Origin: Peptococcaceae bacterium CEB3
Lineage (GTDB): Bacteria > Bacillota > Desulfitobacteriia > Desulfitobacteriales > Desulfitobacteriaceae
Length of the DNA stretch: 64,000 nucleotides
Reading direction: 5' to 3'
NCBI GenBank assembly: GCA_001029295.1
Contig: LDXJ01000063.1
Location: 434,001 to 498,000, forward strand
The position numbers and the translations under genes are program-made. Shown piece by piece: positions 7,852-16,119 of this stretch (its first letter is position 1; the number at the start of each line of letters is the position of its first letter). The notes beneath the pieces are model-generated. The model made no database searches, was not told where the DNA came from, and saw nothing but the letters and a program-made list of their open reading frames with translations.

Positions 7852-9045
7852 TTGCGAGAAGTAGGAATTGTCGGGGTCGGGCATCCGCCTTTCGGTAAGT
7901 ACGAAGGTTCTCTGATGGCTATGCTTTGTGAAGCGGCCGTGGCAGCCTTAGACGACGCGGGCCTCAAGACCGGTGCGGGGCACGGAGTGGATCAGGTTCT
8001 CGTTTCCAGCATGGGGGCTTCGCAGGTGAACCGGCAGACCGGAGTTGCTTCCGCGTTGGTTGATACCTTGAATTTACGGCCGGCGATGGCGGAAACGGTG
8101 GAAAACGGTCCGGCCTCCGGGGCTTCGGCGGTCAAACTGGGATATATGGCCATTGTCAGCGGCATGTGTGATGTGGTGCTCGTGGTCGGCGGGGAGAGGA
8201 TGAGGGTTCTGAGCGGTTGGGAGGCGACAGATTTCGTGGCGACCATGCTTCACCCCGAGGCGGAGTATGCGTACGGCCTGACCCTGCCCTCCTTTGCCGG
8301 GATGTTCACCAGGCTGATTATGGCCAAGTACGGAGTGACCGAACGCGATTTGGCCATGGTCTCAGTCAAGAACCATCAAAATGCTATGTTTAACCCTGCG
8401 GCTCATATCCAATTAGTGCCTGACCTGGAGGCGATCACGGAAGACGAAGACGCCCTGACTATCAACCCTTATGTCGCCGAGCCCCTGCATCTTTACGATA
8501 CCTGCCCGGTTTCGGACGGAGCGGCGGCGGTCGTGCTGTGTGCCCTGGATGTGAAAGAACGCTTTGCCAAGCGGCCGGTTAAGATTGCTGGGATCGGTCA
8601 GGCGACGGATACGCATGTCGTGGCCGAGCGGGAAGTCCCTACGGATCTTTTTGCCGTTCGCCGGGCAGCGGAGCGGGCTTACGCCATGGCGGGGCTTGGG
8701 CCTCAGGATATCGATGTGGCGGAGCTGCACGATGCTTTCACGATCTTGGAGATAGTCGAAGCGGAAGAAGTGGGCTTTTTCCCGCGCGGGGAAGGTCACC
8801 TGGCCGTGAGGCGGGGAGAAACGCGAATCGGCGGCAGGATTCCGATCAATACGTCCGGCGGCCTGAAGGCCAAAGGTCATCCCTTGGGTGCCACGGGTGT
8901 GTCGCAAATCATCGAACTGGTCAGGCAGCTGCGGGGAGAAGCCGACGGGCGTCAGGTCAAAGATGCCCAAGCGGGGCTAGCCGTTAATTTCGGCGGATTT
9001 GGCAATAATGTGGTGGCAACGATCTTGACCAGGGAGGAGGAATAA
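7852..9045 (+). CDS. Thiolase-like protein lacking the nucleophilic Cys
   Basis: 397 residues from a TTG start preceded by AGGAGAATAAGG. It is related to SCP-x/archaeal thiolases: the region ETVENGPASGASAVKLG near residue 83 corresponds to the NxxCASG motif of thiolases but has Pro where the acyl-accepting Cys normally sits. GHPLGATGVSQ near residue 343 keeps the conserved His, and the C-terminal Cys motif is replaced by NFGGFGNN. Thiolases form or cleave C-C bonds on CoA thioesters; without Cys this protein may instead bind a CoA ester or act as a scaffold. It is followed one base later by a zinc-ribbon/OB-fold protein, the usual partner of this family. Confidence 0.85.
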   Translation: MREVGIVGVGHPPFGKYEGSLMAMLCEAAVAALDDAGLKTGAGHGVDQVLVSSMGASQVNRQTGVASALVDTLNLRPAMAETVENGPASGASAVKLGYMAIVSGMCDVVLVVGGERMRVLSGWEATDFVATMLHPEAEYAYGLTLPSFAGMFTRLIMAKYGVTERDLAMVSVKNHQNAMFNPAAHIQLVPDLEAITEDEDALTINPYVAEPLHLYDTCPVSDGAAAVVLCALDVKERFAKRPVKIAGIGQATDTHVVAEREVPTDLFAVRRAAERAYAMAGLGPQDIDVAELHDAFTILEIVEAEEVGFFPRGEGHLAVRRGETRIGGRIPINTSGGLKAKGHPLGATGVSQIIELVRQLRGEADGRQVKDAQAGLAVNFGGFGNNVVATILTREEE

Positions 9046-9046
9046 G

Positions 9047-9391
9047 ATGGAACGGGAAATGCAGGCTTATCAATGTACCCAGTGCGGGGAACTCCATCAT
9101 CCTCTCCACTATGTCTGCCGTAAATGCGGAGGCCGTGACTTTAAAGAAGTTCCCTTGCGCGGGGAGGCTGCGCTTCTGACCTGGACAAAAGTCTATAATC
9201 TGCCGGAAGGGTATATGAGACCGTCCCTGGGCTTCTGTATCGTGGAATTCGAAAACGGCCTGAGAGTGGCCGGGCAGCTTGAGGTGGATCGACCTATCTT
9301 CGGGATGAAAGTGCGAGCTGTGGTTGATGTGGTCCGGGAAGGGGTTGGCGAAGATTACTACGGTTTCATCTTCAAGCCCGCGCAAGAGTGA
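9047..9391 (+). CDS. Zn-ribbon OB-fold (DUF35) protein, thiolase partner
   Basis: 114 residues. Two CxxC pairs (CTQC near residue 8 and CRKC near 24) form an N-terminal zinc ribbon, followed by a beta-rich OB-fold stretch containing LLTWTKVYNLPEGYMRPSLG. This is the DUF35 architecture found beside SCP-x-type thiolases; in archaea a DUF35 protein bridges acetoacetyl-CoA thiolase and HMG-CoA synthase and binds CoA. The gene starts one base after the thiolase-like stop, so the two are almost certainly co-translated. Confidence 0.88.
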   Translation: MEREMQAYQCTQCGELHHPLHYVCRKCGGRDFKEVPLRGEAALLTWTKVYNLPEGYMRPSLGFCIVEFENGLRVAGQLEVDRPIFGMKVRAVVDVVREGVGEDYYGFIFKPAQE

Positions 9392-9556
9392 CTGATGGCC
9401 CGGATGCTCTGTTTGCCCGGTGGGACCAAGGAAATAAACCAATTTATAGGGGGGTATGCCTATGAGGGTCTGAGTATGGTGCACTGCCGCCAAGGGGAGG
9501 ACAGCAGGTGTTGTGAGCAGGAAGGAACCCAAGTGATTTTTCGAGGGGGTCTGGAA

Positions 9557-10828
9557 ATGCTGATGAAAAAGATTTATGACATTGAAGATGTCCCTCCGCT
9601 CAGTAAAGCGGTACCTTTATCTTTTCAACATGTTTTTGCTATGTTTGGGGCGACGATCCTGGTCCCGCTGCTTACGAAGCTGGACCCGTCCGTCACTTTG
9701 TTTGCCTCGGGGCTTGGTACTCTGCTTTTTCATTTAATTACCAGGGGAAAGGTCCCCGCCTATCTGGGATCCTCGTTTGCCTTTATCGCACCAATCATCG
9801 CGGCGTCCAAAGCCTATGGAGCCCAGGGAGCCTTTACGGGGATGATTGCTGCAGGTTTTATCTATCTGATCGTGTTTGGCATCATTGCTTTGGTGGGGTT
9901 GAATTGGATCGAAAGGGTCTTGCCCTCGATCGTCGTGGGCCCGGTCGTGATGATCATCGGCTTGAGTTTAACGCCCGTTGCGATTTCGGAAGCCAGCAAG
10001 GGGTTGCTCACGGCCTTTGTCACAGCCGGAATTGTGGTGGTCGCCAATATCTTTGCCAAAGGTTTTCTCAAGATTATTCCGATTCTCCTTGGAACGGTGG
10101 GCGGATACCTTTTTGCTATTACCCAGGGGCAAGTGAACTTTCAGGCGATCAATCATGCGGCCTGGTTTGCTCTCCCCAACCTGACGATCGTTACGGGGCA
10201 TATGCCGGTATTGGCCTGGGGAGCGGTGAGCCTAATCGCGCCTATCGCCATTGCGACGATGGTTGAGGATGTCGGGCACCTCTTGGTGATAGGGGATACG
10301 GTGGGCCGTGATTTAATGCATAAGCCGGGTCTGCATAAAGTCCTACTGGCCAATGGGGTGGCGACGATGTTAGCGGGATTTTTAGGAGGGGTTCCCGAGA
10401 CGACCTACGGCGAGAATATCGGAGTTCTGGCGATCACGCGCGTTTTTAGTTCGCGGGTGATCCAAGGGGCGGCTGTCATTGCGATCCTCCTGAGCTTCAT
10501 TGAAAAAGTGGGTGCCGCCATCCAGACGATTCCGGAACCTGTTCTCGGCGGGATTACGATCATCCTCTACGGGATGATTGCCTCCGTCGGTCTGCGCAAC
10601 TTGGTGGAAAATAAAGTTAACCTGGCGAGCAACCGGAATCTGCTCATTGCTTCTATTATATTCACCCTGGGCGTGGGCGGAATCAATATTCCCATCGGAC
10701 ATTATTCTTTCCAAGGGGTAGGGCCGGCCGCGGTGATCGGGATTCTTCTTAATTTGGTCTTACCCAAGGAAAAAAGCGAGCCCGAAGAGGTGAAGACTTC
10801 GTCCGGATCGGGCGTTTCCGCGGATTAA
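9557..10828 (+). CDS. NCS2 family nucleobase (uracil/xanthine) permease
   Basis: 423 residues from ATG 9557, 8 bases after GAGGGGG. Multiple hydrophobic helices, the N-terminal SFQHVFAMFGATILVPLLT, and PVLGGITIILYGMIASVGLRNL near the C terminus mark the nucleobase-ascorbate transporter family (UraA/PbuX). VPETTYGENIGVLAITRVFS near residue 278 carries the conserved Glu used for substrate binding in this family. It is a cytoplasmic membrane proton symporter. Purine versus uracil cannot be separated by eye, but the upstream molybdenum hydroxylase and the PucR-type regulator next door favour a purine. The 165 bp before it contain no gene. Confidence 0.88.
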   Translation: MLMKKIYDIEDVPPLSKAVPLSFQHVFAMFGATILVPLLTKLDPSVTLFASGLGTLLFHLITRGKVPAYLGSSFAFIAPIIAASKAYGAQGAFTGMIAAGFIYLIVFGIIALVGLNWIERVLPSIVVGPVVMIIGLSLTPVAISEASKGLLTAFVTAGIVVVANIFAKGFLKIIPILLGTVGGYLFAITQGQVNFQAINHAAWFALPNLTIVTGHMPVLAWGAVSLIAPIAIATMVEDVGHLLVIGDTVGRDLMHKPGLHKVLLANGVATMLAGFLGGVPETTYGENIGVLAITRVFSSRVIQGAAVIAILLSFIEKVGAAIQTIPEPVLGGITIILYGMIASVGLRNLVENKVNLASNRNLLIASIIFTLGVGGINIPIGHYSFQGVGPAAVIGILLNLVLPKEKSEPEEVKTSSGSGVSAD

Positions 10829-10869
10829 CTTGATCGAGAAACGGATGGTCTCAACGCGATTCTAAGGGA

Positions 10870-10902
10870 CGGACAGCAAAGCATACTGGCTATGGCTGTC
10901 CG
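10870..10902. other. Inverted repeat CGGACAGC/GCTGTCCG downstream of the permease gene
   Basis: A perfect 8-bp inverted repeat with a 17-base loop occurs between the permease stop and the operon terminator. No T-run follows, so it is not a terminator by itself. It could stabilise the mRNA 3' end or serve as a regulator site; nothing else supports either role. Confidence 0.4.
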
Positions 10903-10919
10903 CCTTGCCGCTAGTCAGT

Positions 10920-10975
10920 GCCCGGGTAGGGGTTTCCGCCAGTGTTCTTGGCGGTGGCCGGCCCGGGCTTTTTTT
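10920..10975 (+). terminator. Intrinsic terminator of the catabolic operon
   Basis: GCCCGGG (10920-10926) pairs with CCCGGGC (10962-10968), followed by seven T residues. Inside this lies a second hairpin, CCGCCA (10936-10941) with TGGCGG (10949-10954). It lies 92 bp after the permease stop and before the pucR-like gene. The 337-bp gap 10829-11165 shows no other clear element. Confidence 0.75.
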
Positions 10976-11165
10976 GGCATGTCAGGGAAGTTTAAATCTT
11001 GTGGTTGCCCAGGTGCAGGGAATTCTCATGGCTATGGTATATCCCGGTTCCCCGCATCTGTGTTACAATGATGGCGGACGATCTGTGGATCCCCCTAAGG
11101 GCAAACCGTGGGCTTAAAGGCCAACTTTCCCTATTCGGATTACTTTCCGTAAAGGATAGATCGCG

Positions 11166-12854
11166 ATGCTTAGGAAAAACGGTGTCAGTGTAGAAGATGT
11201 CCTCAGACTCGATTGCATGAAACAAGTTAAGGTGCTGGGCGGGCACGGCGGTCTGGAGAGGATCGTCACGAATGTCAACATCATGGAGGTTCCCGATATT
11301 TATAATTGGGTCAATTCCGGGGATCTCTTGTTGACGACGGCTTATTCCATTCATGACAATCCTGAGGCTTTGCTCTCCCTGATTCCGGAGTTGGTGAACC
11401 GCGAGCTGGCCGGCTTGGCTCTCAAACCGAAACGCTATCTCGGCCATGTTCCGCCGGAGATGATTGATCAGGCGAACGAGAGGAATTTTCCGCTTCTTGA
11501 GCTGCCCCCGGAAGTTTCTTTTGCCGCGATTTTGAATCCGATTTTGAGCGAAATCTTGCAGATGCATATAGATTTCTTTGAGAAATCGGAAAAGGCGCAC
11601 CGGCTTTTTATGGAAGTGATCTTGAAAGGCGGAGGTATTGCCGATATTGTCCGCAAATTAGCGGAAGTCATCGGCAACACGGTTTTGATCTACAATCAGA
11701 ATAATGAGGTTTTGGCCGGGCATTTCGTGAACTGGGATGCGGCTTCTTGGCAAGAGGCGGTCGAACGGGTTAAGACAGCGGAGGTTCAAGTCACGGATCC
11801 CTTGGATTCCGGGGTTCGCTACCGCATCTCCGCGACGGCCGCGGAGCCCGGTTTACGGGAATTCAGAACCCCTATCATTGTGCAGGGCCGGCTGAGCGGC
11901 TATCTTTCCATTTGGGACAACCAACACGCTTTAAAAGAGACGGATTTCATCTTTATCGACAGTGCGATGACGATTGCGGCCCTGGAGTTCATGAACCAGC
12001 GTTCGATGTTGGAAGTGGAAAGGCGCCACCGCAATGATTTCATCGGGGACCTCTTGCAGGAGGCCAAGGTGGAGGAAAAGAGCCTGAGGGAGAGGGCCCG
12101 CTACTTAGGCTGGAATCTCACTGGGGATTATGTGGCGTTGGTGACTGACATTGACAACTTTCTGGGGTATGCCACGCGGGGCCCTCAAGACGAGCAGGCT
12201 GTCCAAGAGGCCAAGGATTACTTGTTCAACCAGATCATGGAGGCGGTGCATAAGGACGAACCTTGTATCGCGGGAACGAAGAGCGATAGTATTATCCTGC
12301 TATTGTCCCATCCGCGCGCACTCGCTCGGGAGAAGCTCAGTGCCTACTTCCGGGCCCGAAGCGGGGAAATCTTCAGTTTTGTGAGCGAGAGGATTAAGGA
12401 GTTTACGATCTCGGTCGGGGTCGGCAGGTGTTATACGGGCATAGCTGGGTTACGCAAGAGTTACCGCGAAGCGCTGCAGGCCTTGAACGCGGGCAAAGCG
12501 CTGTTTGGCCGCAACCAATTGGTCTTTTTCGAGGAACTTGGCATCTACCGCTTGTTGCGGCAAATGCCGAATACGGAGGAGTTCGAGCTGTTCTATCAAG
12601 AGACTGTGGCTCCGCTGGATGTCCATGATCGTAAGTTTCACGGGGACCTGATCAAAACCTTGGAAGCTTTCTTCAAATATCACGGAAACCTGAAACAGGT
12701 TTCCCAGGCTTTGTTTATTCATTACAATACGGCCCTCTATCGGATTGAACAAATCCAAGAACTCACGGGTCTCAGCCTCAAGTCGGCGGAAAACCGGCTT
12801 AATTTGCAAATCGGCTTAAAGGTCCGAAGGATCTTGCATGAAAAGGAAAATTGA
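11166..12854 (+). CDS. PucR family transcriptional regulator
   Basis: 562 residues with the PucR layout: an N-terminal PucR domain (about residues 10-130, including LLLTTAYSIHDNPEALLSLI), a central GAF/GGDEF-like region (about 130-420), and a C-terminal HTH_30 domain (about 490-550, HGNLKQVSQALFIHYNTALY). B. subtilis PucR activates purine catabolism genes, and relatives respond to allantoin or other nitrogen compounds. The gene sits directly downstream of the molybdenum hydroxylase/oxamate/permease cluster and probably controls it. The ribosome site is weak (AAGGATAG). Confidence 0.88.
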   Translation: MLRKNGVSVEDVLRLDCMKQVKVLGGHGGLERIVTNVNIMEVPDIYNWVNSGDLLLTTAYSIHDNPEALLSLIPELVNRELAGLALKPKRYLGHVPPEMIDQANERNFPLLELPPEVSFAAILNPILSEILQMHIDFFEKSEKAHRLFMEVILKGGGIADIVRKLAEVIGNTVLIYNQNNEVLAGHFVNWDAASWQEAVERVKTAEVQVTDPLDSGVRYRISATAAEPGLREFRTPIIVQGRLSGYLSIWDNQHALKETDFIFIDSAMTIAALEFMNQRSMLEVERRHRNDFIGDLLQEAKVEEKSLRERARYLGWNLTGDYVALVTDIDNFLGYATRGPQDEQAVQEAKDYLFNQIMEAVHKDEPCIAGTKSDSIILLLSHPRALAREKLSAYFRARSGEIFSFVSERIKEFTISVGVGRCYTGIAGLRKSYREALQALNAGKALFGRNQLVFFEELGIYRLLRQMPNTEEFELFYQETVAPLDVHDRKFHGDLIKTLEAFFKYHGNLKQVSQALFIHYNTALYRIEQIQELTGLSLKSAENRLNLQIGLKVRRILHEKEN

Positions 12855-12906
12855 AGGGGACGCTTTTCAAAACGCGAATTCCTGTCTACAATAAGGGAGA
12901 AAGTAG

Positions 12907-13857
12907 GTGGGGATTTTGGCCACGACCTTTGTGCATGAGCATCTGATGCAAGCGGTTTATTTTGCGCCACGGGGAAAGAAACGCCTGCTTTTTTTGGGAA
13001 CCAATCTGCAGCAGCGCTACCTCAGCCCCGAAGACAAACTGATAGGTTTTCTGGGGGATGCCGGGGCGGGAAAGTCCTTGCTCATTCGGGGCATGTTCCC
13101 GGGTCTTGAATTGACAAATGATGACGACGGGATCAATGTCCGTCCGCTTCCTCTCCTGGAAGATGCGGAGAGGGGGCATTTCCGCTGCCATACCTATCAT
13201 TTGGATGTCCGCTTTGAATCCGCTTTTACCCAGCCTTGGGTCATTGCCGATGCCATAAAGGCGGCCATCATGAAAGGGCACCGGGTGGTCGTCGAACATT
13301 TCGATTTGGTCTATCCCTTTTTGAACGTCAACGCGGAGGTCCTGATCGGGGTGGGCGAGGAAGTGATCGTCATGCGGCCTACGGTTTTCGGACCGGAACC
13401 CAAAGGAATCGCCGCCATCGTCTTCGAGTCGATTAAGTACCGCCGGATGGCGCACAGTGCGGAAGATTTGACCTCCATGATTCTGGAAGAGATGGGTCTG
13501 GAGAAACCGGAGATCCACAGTGACATTAAGCACGGGTTTGTCCTTGAGTCTCAGTTCAAACCGGATATTGATCTGGACTTGGTGGAACAGAGAGTTCACC
13601 AACTGATCAAAGCGGATCTGCCGATCTGTTTCGCGGATGACGAACACATTCGGGTGGGGGAGACGATGTACCCTTGTACCGGGCCGCGCATTCATATCCG
13701 CCGGACCGGTGAGATTAAGGGCTTTCGTTTGCTGAAGGAGTTTCGTTATGATCCTATCCAAAACCTCTACACAATCGCGGGGATTGTCGGGGATGACCCG
13801 ACTCCATCCCGTTCCTTGGATCTTATGGGGCCGGAATACCCGATCAAGGAGAGGTGA
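12907..13857 (+). CDS. P-loop protein with alanyl-tRNA-synthetase second additional domain-like C terminus
   Basis: 316 residues from a GTG start with AGGGAG 7-8 bases upstream. GDAGAGKSLLIRGM near residue 47 is a Walker A P-loop, placed as in uridine kinase or small NTPases. The C-terminal part MYPCTGPRIHIRRTGEIKGF (about residues 254-273) resembles the metal-binding end of the AlaRS second additional domain (CGGTHVxxTGEI) but lacks the Gly-Gly-Thr-His core. This architecture is annotated in Firmicutes as a protein with an AlaRS-SAD-like domain and no known function. It follows pucR by 52 bp and could belong to the same transcript. Confidence 0.6.
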   Translation: MGILATTFVHEHLMQAVYFAPRGKKRLLFLGTNLQQRYLSPEDKLIGFLGDAGAGKSLLIRGMFPGLELTNDDDGINVRPLPLLEDAERGHFRCHTYHLDVRFESAFTQPWVIADAIKAAIMKGHRVVVEHFDLVYPFLNVNAEVLIGVGEEVIVMRPTVFGPEPKGIAAIVFESIKYRRMAHSAEDLTSMILEEMGLEKPEIHSDIKHGFVLESQFKPDIDLDLVEQRVHQLIKADLPICFADDEHIRVGETMYPCTGPRIHIRRTGEIKGFRLLKEFRYDPIQNLYTIAGIVGDDPTPSRSLDLMGPEYPIKER

Positions 13858-14038
13858 CAAAAAAGTTTAGCGACATGCCCTGGCTTTTTAGCCATGAGGA
13901 GATTCAGAGGAGGGTTCTTCGAAGTTCTGGTTAGTATTGACCCTGTGTCGGGGAGGTGTAGGGCGTTCATAGGTGTTTGAAATGTATAGCGCATAGAAGT
14001 ATAGGTGCATAGAAGTAGCATAGAAGTGAGGTTATTGC

Positions 14039-14761
14039 ATGCAGCGTTTTGACGGAAGGGCTTTTGACCAAATGCGCCCGGTGAGAATTACCCGGAACTT
14101 TACCAACATGCCGGAAGGCTCGGTGCTCATTGAAGTCGGTCAGACGAGAGTTCTTTGTACGGCCAGTGTGGAGGAAAAAGTGCCTCTCTTTCAAAAAGGG
14201 TCCGGAAAGGGTTGGATAACCGCGGAATATTCCATGCTTCCTCGGGCGACCCAAACCCGGACGCCTCGGGAAGCGACCAGAGGGAAGCTTAGTGGCCGCA
14301 CGATGGAAATCCAACGCCTGATCGGCCGGGCCTTGCGCTCAGTGGTTGAACTGAAGAAACTGGGGGAGCGCACGATCTGGTTGGACTGTGATGTGCTCCA
14401 GGCGGACGGGGGAACGAGGACTGCCTCGATCACGGGCGCGTACGTCGCTCTGGTCGATGCGGTGCAAGTCCTCCGCAGTAAAGGGTCGCTGAAAGAAAAC
14501 CCCATCCGGGATTCTCTGGCGGCGGTGTCGGTGGGGAAGGTGCAAGGGGAAGCGGTGTTGGATCTGGCCTATGAGGAGGATTCTCAGGCCGAGGTGGACA
14601 TGAATGTGGTCATGACCGGAACGGGAAAATTCGTCGAGATACAGGGAACGGCGGAGGAGGCGCCCTTCGATCGGGAAGAGTTGGAATGGTTCCTCCTGCT
14701 GGCGGAGAAAGGAATTAAAGAGCTGACAGACATGGAAAAAGCCGCTTTAGGTTCGGAGTAG
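14039..14761 (+). CDS. rph: Ribonuclease PH
   Basis: 240 residues, the standard length. RNase PH trims tRNA 3' ends by phosphorolysis in the cytoplasm. Family features: [19 protein letters not shown] start, [20 protein letters not shown] (about residues 65-85), [20 protein letters not shown] (about 115-134). It is followed 81 bp later by the rdgB-type gene, and then by a tRNA operon whose transcripts it would process. The gap 13858-14038 holds only short imperfect repeats of GCATAGAAGTA. Confidence 0.96.
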   Translation: MQRFDGRAFDQMRPVRITRNFTNMPEGSVLIEVGQTRVLCTASVEEKVPLFQKGSGKGWITAEYSMLPRATQTRTPREATRGKLSGRTMEIQRLIGRALRSVVELKKLGERTIWLDCDVLQADGGTRTASITGAYVALVDAVQVLRSKGSLKENPIRDSLAAVSVGKVQGEAVLDLAYEEDSQAEVDMNVVMTGTGKFVEIQGTAEEAPFDREELEWFLLLAEKGIKELTDMEKAALGSE

Positions 14762-14842
14762 GGAGTGGTGACCCCGACGGTTCGCATATGGAAAGGGGGA
14801 AACGGTCTTTCTTTTTCCGACGGAAGCCGGGAGTATTAGGCC

Positions 14843-15469
14843 GTGATGATGATGAAGTTTTTGCTGGCGACTTTAAACCAGGGAAAAGTGAAAGAACTAC
14901 AGGATTTATTGGCGGATGAGGAGGTTGAAGTCCTTTCCCTCCAGGATATTGAGGGTTGGCAGGAAGTGGAGGAAACCGGGAAGACATTTGCCGAAAATGC
15001 GGTTATAAAGGCGCGGGCAGCGGCGGAAAAAACCGGGTTCGTCTCTTTGGCGGACGACTCCGGCCTGGAAGTGGATGCTTTGGCAGGGGCTCCCGGGGTT
15101 CATTCGGCCCGTTTCGCCGGTGAACCGAAAGACGACGAAGCCAATATTGACAAGCTCCTGAAACTCTTGGACGACGTTCCGGATGAAGCGCGCACAGCCC
15201 GCTTCCGCTGCTCTTTGGCTGTGGTGACACCCAGCGGGGAGGAGTACGCCACCGAGGGCATGGTAGAAGGCAGAATCCTGCGCCAGAGGCGGGGAAAAGG
15301 CGGATTCGGTTATGATTCCGTTTTCCATGTGCCGGATTTTGGCCGGACCATGGCGGAGTTAAGCGTGGCTCAGAAGAATAAACTGAGCCATCGGGCGCAG
15401 GCTTTTCACAAAGCCCTTCCTATTTTGCGAGAATTAAAACAGCGGTTGGCAACGCCTAAAAATGGTTAA
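14843..15469 (+). CDS. rdgB: XTP/dITP diphosphatase (RdgB/HAM1)
   Basis: 208 residues. The enzyme hydrolyses non-canonical purine nucleotides such as XTP and dITP to monophosphates, keeping them out of DNA. Visible family motifs: LLATLNQGKVKELQDLL at the N terminus (substrate loop TxNxxKxxE), SLADDSGLEVDALAGAPGVH (about residues 70-90) with the catalytic Asp, and GGFGYDSVFHVPDFGRTMAE (about 152-171) with SHRAQAF. The start could be GTG 14843 or one of three ATG codons that follow; GGGAG at 14829 fits either. The rph-rdgB order is common in Firmicutes. Confidence 0.95.
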   Translation: MMMMKFLLATLNQGKVKELQDLLADEEVEVLSLQDIEGWQEVEETGKTFAENAVIKARAAAEKTGFVSLADDSGLEVDALAGAPGVHSARFAGEPKDDEANIDKLLKLLDDVPDEARTARFRCSLAVVTPSGEEYATEGMVEGRILRQRRGKGGFGYDSVFHVPDFGRTMAELSVAQKNKLSHRAQAFHKALPILRELKQRLATPKNG

Positions 15470-15484
15470 AATCGGTTTCTTGTC

Positions 15485-15513
15485 TTGACGAAGTTATTTC
15501 GGTGAGATATACT
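15485..15513 (+). promoter_or_regulatory. Sigma-70-type promoter of the tRNA operon
   Basis: TTGACG (15485-15490) and TATACT (15508-15513) are separated by exactly 17 bases and lie 17 bp before the first tRNA. This is the clearest promoter in the area. Confidence 0.8.
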
Positions 15514-15529
15514 AGACTATGTCACTGAA

Positions 15530-15607
15530 CGGGGCATAGCGCAGTTTGGCTAGCGCGCCTGCCTTGGGAGCAGGAGGTCGGGGGTTCAAATCCCTCTGCC
15601 CCGACCA
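15530..15607 (+). tRNA. tRNA-Pro (UGG)
   Basis: The acceptor stem CGGGGCA/TGCCCCG closes the cloverleaf, with discriminator A and encoded CCA. The anticodon stem CCTGC/GCAGG encloses loop CTTGGGA, giving anticodon UGG. The T arm has GGTTCAAATCC. First of three tRNAs in one operon. Confidence 0.97.
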
Positions 15608-15643
15608 GAATAGAAGTCAGAGGCCGGAAGTCAGAGGTCGGAA
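15608..15643. repeat. Short dispersed repeat GAAGTCAGAGGCCG between tRNA genes
   Basis: Two adjacent copies of GAAGTCAGAGGYCGG lie between tRNA-Pro and tRNA-Arg. The reverse complement family (CCGGCCTCTGAC, CTCTGACTTCT) reappears at 57385-57575 after the penicillin-binding protein gene. It looks like a genome-wide low-complexity repeat family. Confidence 0.55.
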
Positions 15644-15699
15644 AACGGATGTCGCAAAAGGCTTCCTCTTACGTCTATCCCCGGCGGAGACCGTTGTCG

Positions 15700-15776
15700 G
15701 CGCCTGTAGCTCAGTTGGATAGAGCATCTGCCTTCTAAGCAGGTTGTCGGGAGTTCGAATCTCTCCAGGCGCGCCA
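15700..15776 (+). tRNA. tRNA-Arg (UCU)
   Basis: Acceptor stem GCGCCTG/CAGGCGC, discriminator G and encoded CCA at 15774-15776. The anticodon loop CTTCTAA gives anticodon UCU (reads AGA). The D arm AGCTCAGTTGGATAGAGC and T loop TTCGAAT are standard. Confidence 0.97.
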
Positions 15777-15807
15777 AAGCTCGGGCAAGGCAAGATTCAT
15801 AAAACAT

Positions 15808-15884
15808 GGTGGATGTGGTGAAGCGGTTAACACACCGGATTGTGGCTCCGGCATTCGAGGGTTCAATCCCCTTCATCCACCCCA
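15808..15884 (+). tRNA. tRNA-His (GUG), carrying the left end of an insertion
   Basis: Acceptor GTGGATG (15809-15815) pairs with CATCCAC (15874-15880), and an extra G at 15808 pairs with C73, as expected for tRNA-His. The loop TTGTGGC gives anticodon GUG. CCA is encoded. The last nine bases and the following terminator are duplicated at 17229-17278, marking the far end of a 1.35-kb insertion. The gene itself remains intact. Confidence 0.97.
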
Positions 15885-15924
15885 ATACGTAAGAGAGCGT
15901 CAGGAGTAGTTCCTGGCGCTTTTT
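15876..15924. repeat. Left 49-bp direct repeat (attL-like) at the tRNA-His 3' end, with terminator
   Basis: Starts in the tRNA 3' end (TCCACCCCAATACGTA) and runs through the stem-loop GCGTCAGGA/TCCTGGCGC with a T5 tail, which is the tRNA operon terminator (15896-15924). The copy at 17229-17278 differs by one substitution (AAG to AGG) and one inserted G. Repeats at a tRNA 3' end are typical attachment sites. Confidence 0.85.
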
Positions 15925-16038
15925 GTTTACCGTAATTTGGGCGGAAATGGATGGAGCCCGGTCTAGTAACATCTAGTGAGTGCTATTTAGCAGAACTCTT
16001 ATCCAGAAAAATATTTCAGATGAATCCCAAAAAAGGTC

Positions 16039-16074
16039 TTGACTTAACACATAGGTTAAGGTTAATGTATAGGT
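16039..16074 (+). promoter_or_regulatory. Promoter with overlapping direct repeats before the DUF6932/XRE pair
   Basis: TTGACT (16039-16044) and TAATGT (16063-16068) with an 18-base spacer form a candidate promoter. A direct repeat TAACACATAGGT (16045) and TAATGTATAGGT (16063), period 18 bp, overlaps it and could be the operator of the downstream XRE-type protein, as in autoregulated toxin-antitoxin operons. Confidence 0.5.
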
Positions 16075-16119
16075 ATAAATAACCCTGGATTCTGCATATA
16101 ATAGGAGTGAGTAGAAGCA

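Noticed and set aside
12886-13860. 324-codon minus-strand ORF opposite the P-loop gene
   Set aside because: Antisense shadow without domain or ribosome site; plus strand has a P-loop motif and good ribosome site.
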